From the NCBI GenBank assembly GCA_023379515.1, contig JAMCQQ010000190.1:1-5384 (forward strand): a DNA stretch of 5,384 nucleotides, given 5' to 3'. The notes under the pieces were generated by a model. The model searched no databases, was not told the origin of the DNA, and saw nothing but the letters and a program-made list of their open reading frames with translations. Position numbers and translations under genes: made by a program. Source of the stretch: Actinomycetota bacterium (GTDB lineage Bacteria; Actinomycetota; Humimicrobiia; Humimicrobiales; Humimicrobiaceae). This document shows, in pieces, positions 5,047 through 5,384 of the stretch (within the stretch, counting starts at the first letter, position 1; each line of letters starts with the position of its first letter).

Positions 5047-5382
5047 ATGTCTAGATGGAAATTACCTTTTAAAGAAGGTCATATGGACAAAAATGATGGT
5101 ATATATTTTCAGAATATGACTAAGAAGCAGGTAGAAGAAAGGTTAAGTAAAGATGATATCATAATTATTCCAATTGGTTCTACAGAAAATCATGGTGCCC
5201 ATGCTCCTTTTGGTGAGGATACTTTGTTTGCAACCAGGATGGCAGAAGCTGTTGCATTAAAAACAGGTTGCACAGTTGCAATGCCTACTTGGTATGGTTC
5301 ACATCCAAGCCATCACTTAGGTATGCCGGGTACTATTCTTTTACCTGATAAGGTTTTTATTTCTATGGTTGAAGCACTGTAA
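5047..5382 (+). CDS. Creatininase-family hydrolase, N-terminal part, possibly 3-dehydro-scyllo-inosose hydrolase (IolN-like)
   Basis: This encodes 111 residues ending at TAA 5380-5382, two bases before the window ends. The family opening is clear: IIIIPIGSTENHGAHAPFGED (38-58) holds the metal-ligand pattern with E47, H49 and D58, followed by WYGSHPSHHLGMPGTI (82-97), matching the family's 'yG.S..H..fPGT'. Creatininase-family enzymes are usually about 240-260 residues and use a second metal-ligand region, often with an NGHGxx box, that is absent here. This is therefore less than half a normal protein. The opening WKLPFKEGHMDKNDGIYFQNMTK resembles, from memory, proteins named 3-dehydro-scyllo-inosose hydrolase (inositol catabolism), so that product is a moderate-confidence guess. 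The stop may be real (a pseudogene) or a sequence error near a contig end. It has its own promoter and is probably unrelated to the redox cassette. Confidence 0.7.
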   Translation: MSRWKLPFKEGHMDKNDGIYFQNMTKKQVEERLSKDDIIIIPIGSTENHGAHAPFGEDTLFATRMAEAVALKTGCTVAMPTWYGSHPSHHLGMPGTILLPDKVFISMVEAL

Positions 5383-5384
5383 TT

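Overview
The window looks like chromosomal DNA of a low-GC, probably anaerobic Firmicute of the Clostridia type. It is strongly AT-rich, the coding sequences carry many AAA, ATA and AAT codons, ribosome binding sites are purine-rich, and a truncated sigma factor is coupled to a DUF5667-type membrane protein as often seen in that group. All recognisable genes lie on the + strand. The organism call is inference from composition and gene families.

Layout: (1) 1-210 is the 3' end of a sigma-70-family factor (region 4). It overlaps by 8 bases (2) a 307-residue single-pass membrane protein with a DUF5667-like segment and a long acidic, disordered tail, 203-1126, probably the sigma factor's regulator or partner. 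(3) A 159-base AT-rich gap follows, holding a triplicated GTATA-type repeat. (4) 1286-4577 is a three-gene flavin-based electron-transfer cassette: a membrane-anchored FMN-binding-domain protein, an ApbE-family flavin transferase, and a fusion of an NqrB/RnfD-like membrane domain to a ferredoxin-NADP+-reductase-like FAD/NAD(P)H domain. (5) 4578-5046 is an AT-rich intergenic region with a good extended -10 promoter and, just downstream of it, a palindrome matching the FadR/GntR operator consensus. (6) 5047-5382 is the N-terminal part of a creatininase-family hydrolase (possibly the inositol-catabolic IolN type), ending at a stop codon two bases before the window ends.

How the cassette could work: NAD(P)H reduces the FAD domain of the fusion protein on the cytoplasmic side, electrons cross through the NqrB/RnfD-like membrane domain, and they pass to covalently bound FMN on the anchored protein outside the membrane. 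ApbE makes the covalent FMN-threonine bond.

The most striking observation is in the FMN-binding protein. After its single FMN_bind domain, which ends in a canonical D-x-x-SGAT-x-TS flavinylation motif, the C-terminal half carries four more copies of V-[DN]-I-V-S-G-A-T-N at 48-, 28-, 26- and 26-residue steps. Each keeps the SGAT threonine that ApbE modifies but has no second FMN_bind domain around it. This suggests a protein carrying up to five covalent flavins on a flexible string, ending in an Asp/Glu/Tyr-rich tail.
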